Program-made: the position numbers and the translations under genes | NCBI GenBank assembly: GCA_937958735.1 | Contig: CALGNG010000138.1 | Span: forward strand, 1-7,451 | Direction: 5' to 3' | DNA: 7,451 bases | Origin: an uncultured Aquimarina sp. | GTDB taxonomy: Bacteria > Bacteroidota > Bacteroidia > Flavobacteriales > Flavobacteriaceae | In this document: positions 5,653-7,451 of the stretch, piece after piece | How the letters are laid out: the number at the start of each line of letters is the position of its first letter | How positions within the stretch are numbered: the stretch's first letter is position 1 | The notes under the pieces: model-generated | Database searches by the model: none | Seen by the model: the letters and a program-made list of their open reading frames with translations, nothing else | What the model was told of the DNA's origin: nothing

Positions 5653-7038
5653 TTAAGTCTTTAAAGTTTTAGGTATTAAATGTGTCTTAACCTCCCTATT
5701 TAAAAACAGAGCAGTAACTAAAGTAGCTAATAAGTCCGAAATAGGAAAAGAAACCCAAACACCTAATACTCCATAATGTTTAGGTAAAATTAAAAGTAGC
5801 GGAATTAAAAAGAAACCCTGTTTGCAAAGCGAAAGCAAAAAAGCGGGTACCGCCTTGCCAATAGCTTGAAAATAAGCAGAGCCAATTAGCTGTATAGCAA
5901 TAATAGGGGAAGCCATAAAAACATAGCGTATGGCTTTAGGGGCTTCCAATAGTACTTTTTGATTAATTATTTTTTGCGCTTCGCTATCTGGATTTCCAAG
6001 AAACAATTCGGCAATAAAAACGGGGAATAAATATAGGATACCTAGAATAAAAATTCCAATAACAGAAGCATAAAGAATAGACTTATTAATTACCTCTCTA
6101 ACTCTATCATAATATTGTGCTCCATAATTATATCCCGCAATAGGTAAAAAACCTTGGGTAATCCCAGTAATAGGAAATAAAGCAAACATTAATAAACGAC
6201 TCACAATAGCATAACAGGCTACGGCCCATTCGCCTTCCAGATCTACCATAATATTGTTTAAAATTAGATAAACAATGCTAATTACCCCTTGCCTAACCAA
6301 GGTAATAGACCCTAAAGCACCAATTTCTTTAAGAATTCCTAGGTCAAAGCTTAAATGTTGCCATCGAAGCCGAAGCTCGCTCTTAAAAGCAAAAAAATAC
6401 AAAATATAAGAACAACAAAAAATATAAGAAGTAGTAGAGGCCAACCCAGCACCCATCATGCCAAGGTCAAAAACATGAATCAAAACATAATCCAATATCA
6501 AGTTAGTCGCGGAAGGGATAATCATAGCAGTCATAGCAAATTTAGGTTTCCCTTCCGCTCTAATTACCGTATTACCCATCATAGCCAATGCTAAGATAGG
6601 AACTCCATACAGCACAACAATATAATACTCCTTAGCCAAATCAAAAATAGCTCCCTTACCGCCAAAACTATCCACCAAAGTATCGGTAAAATACAATCCA
6701 AGAAAAGCAAAAACAGCAGTAATTAATAACGTTAAAGCAGTCTGGTTTCCAAAAACAAGAAGCGCTTTTTTAGGGTTATTATTACCTAAAGCTCTAGAAA
6801 GTACAGAGGAGCCTCCAATTCCAATAGCCATACCAATAGCCGCAATAAAAAAAGAAATAGGCATTACCACATTTACCGCAGCAATAGCCAGTGGACCAAT
6901 CCAATTACCAACAAAAATAGAATCCACTAAAATATTTAAAGACATCACCAAAATACCAATAGAAGCAGGTACAGCCTGTTGGATTAGTAATTTGGCGATA
7001 GGTTCTGTTCCTAGCTTCTTAGAATGTTTTTTGGACAT
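5653..7038 (-). CDS. MATE family (MepA/NorM-like) cation-coupled efflux transporter
   Basis: This 461-residue, twelve-helix inner-membrane protein belongs to the MATE superfamily, which exports cationic and aromatic compounds by Na+ or H+ antiport. The two homologous halves are recognisable. The N-half has LGTEPIAKLLIQQAVPASIG (9-28), SLNILVDSIFVG with D39, and NLILDYVLI with D183, acidic residues at positions common in the family. The C-half has GITQGFLPIAGYNYGAQ at 292-308, the signature G-x-x-QG-x-x-P-x-x-GYNYGA of MepA-type proteins. Length and helix pattern are normal, with no frameshift. The ATG at 7038 is 3 bases past the hemH stop, and the gene ends 2 bases before hemJ, so it appears to be the middle gene of a heme operon. 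Substrate cannot be read from sequence; the context raises porphyrin or precursor export, but an unrelated drug pump is equally compatible with the motifs. Confidence 0.92.
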   Translation of the reverse strand: MSKKHSKKLGTEPIAKLLIQQAVPASIGILVMSLNILVDSIFVGNWIGPLAIAAVNVVMPISFFIAAIGMAIGIGGSSVLSRALGNNNPKKALLVFGNQTALTLLITAVFAFLGLYFTDTLVDSFGGKGAIFDLAKEYYIVVLYGVPILALAMMGNTVIRAEGKPKFAMTAMIIPSATNLILDYVLIHVFDLGMMGAGLASTTSYIFCCSYILYFFAFKSELRLRWQHLSFDLGILKEIGALGSITLVRQGVISIVYLILNNIMVDLEGEWAVACYAIVSRLLMFALFPITGITQGFLPIAGYNYGAQYYDRVREVINKSILYASVIGIFILGILYLFPVFIAELFLGNPDSEAQKIINQKVLLEAPKAIRYVFMASPIIAIQLIGSAYFQAIGKAVPAFLLSLCKQGFFLIPLLLILPKHYGVLGVWVSFPISDLLATLVTALFLNREVKTHLIPKTLKT

Positions 7039-7041
7039 AAA

Positions 7042-7451
7042 TTATTTTTGATGAGCCCATTCGTCTACCCAGCGGGACAGTACATTAGCCCAGTCATCAC
7101 GCTCGTTTAAGCAGGGGATAACCGTAAATTCTTTACCGCCTACTTCATGGAAAATTTCTTCCCCTTCCATAGCAATCTCCTCTAAAGTCTCCAGGCAATC
7201 CGAAACAAAAGCAGGAGTCACAATAGCCATTTTTTTCATGCCTTCCTTTCCAAAGCGTTCAATAGTACGATCTGTATAAGGTTGTAGCCATGGGTCAAAA
7301 CCTAAACGAGATTGGAACGAAGTACTGTAAGAATCCGCCTTTAAGCCTAAAGTTTTGGCCACATTTTTGGTAGTCTCTAAGCACTGGTGTCGGTAGCAAA
7401 ACTCGTGAGCTTTAGAAGGAGTGTCACAACAACTACCATCCAATTTACAAT
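7042..7451 (-). CDS. hemH: Ferrochelatase, C-terminal part (5' end outside window), with Cys-rich insert
   Basis: These are the last 135 residues of ferrochelatase, which inserts Fe2+ into protoporphyrin IX to make heme. The frame is open to the window edge, so the start lies beyond it; the TTG codon at 7443 is an internal Leu. Visible family blocks are SFQSRLGFDPWLQPYT (visible residues 44-59), FVSDCLETLEEI (81-92, with the conserved active-site Glu at 87), and HEVGGKEFTVIPCLNE near the end. The first 23 visible residues contain five Cys in a C-x5-CC-x9-C-x4-C pattern (positions 1, 7, 8, 18, 23). Clusters of four Cys within about 20 internal residues bind [2Fe-2S] in Myxococcus-type ferrochelatases, so this enzyme probably carries one. 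This is the first visible gene of the tight run with the MATE gene and hemJ. The catalytic His-containing N-terminal half lies outside the window. Confidence 0.95.
   Translation of the reverse strand, partial: CKLDGSCCDTPSKAHEFCYRHQCLETTKNVAKTLGLKADSYSTSFQSRLGFDPWLQPYTDRTIERFGKEGMKKMAIVTPAFVSDCLETLEEIAMEGEEIFHEVGGKEFTVIPCLNERDDWANVLSRWVDEWAHQK

Noticed and set aside
7042..7443. A short independent gene starting at the TTG at 7443.
   Set aside because: The frame continues to the window edge (a Cys and a Lys codon precede it) and the protein is plainly the interior of ferrochelatase.
1..7451. CRISPR array, tRNA, rRNA, insertion sequence, toxin-antitoxin pair or defence gene.
   Set aside because: No regularly spaced repeats, tRNA-like cloverleaf, transposase or nuclease motifs were seen on either strand.

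Overview
The window looks like chromosomal DNA from a member of the Bacteroidota, most likely the family Flavobacteriaceae. The DNA is AT-rich (about 36-38% GC in hand-counted parts of four housekeeping-type genes), Shine-Dalgarno sequences are weak or absent, and the SdhA/SdhB, HemJ and Cys-rich ferrochelatase proteins resemble flavobacterial forms. The assignment is inference from protein style and composition; no rRNA is present.

Layout. Bases 1-1465 (+) hold the end of sdhA and a complete sdhB, separated by a long imperfect hairpin. Bases 1485-1558 hold two consecutive intrinsic-terminator hairpins, the first bidirectional. Bases 1571-2822 hold a 26% GC islet with one membrane acyltransferase gene (-), bracketed by a perfect 15-bp direct repeat whose right copy lies across the stop codon of the next gene. 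Bases 2811-3974 (-) encode a geranylgeranyl-reductase-family flavoprotein. Across a 144-bp divergent gap, 4119-5099 (+) encodes an exported protein with an N-terminal thioredoxin-like domain (VPGCSTC) and a C-terminal domain that reads as a shortened, divergent peptide methionine sulfoxide reductase A. Bases 5111-7451 (-) form a very tight three-gene run, transcribed hemH (cut by the window edge), then a MATE transporter, then hemJ, with gaps of 3 and 2 bases.

How the genes work together. SdhA/SdhB are the soluble catalytic arm of succinate:menaquinone oxidoreductase. HemJ and HemH are the last two steps of protoheme synthesis (protoporphyrinogen IX to protoporphyrin IX to heme), and a multidrug-type MATE exporter sits between them in the same apparent transcript. 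The Trx-MsrA-like protein is probably an envelope redox or repair factor. The acyltransferase looks like a later arrival.

Most worth a second look: the Trx/MsrA-like fusion that keeps a catalytic Cys and Glu but has lost the usual recycling cysteines; the MATE gene embedded between hemH and hemJ; and the direct-repeat-flanked low-GC acyltransferase islet, which appears to separate the flavoprotein gene from the bidirectional terminator it may once have shared with sdhB.
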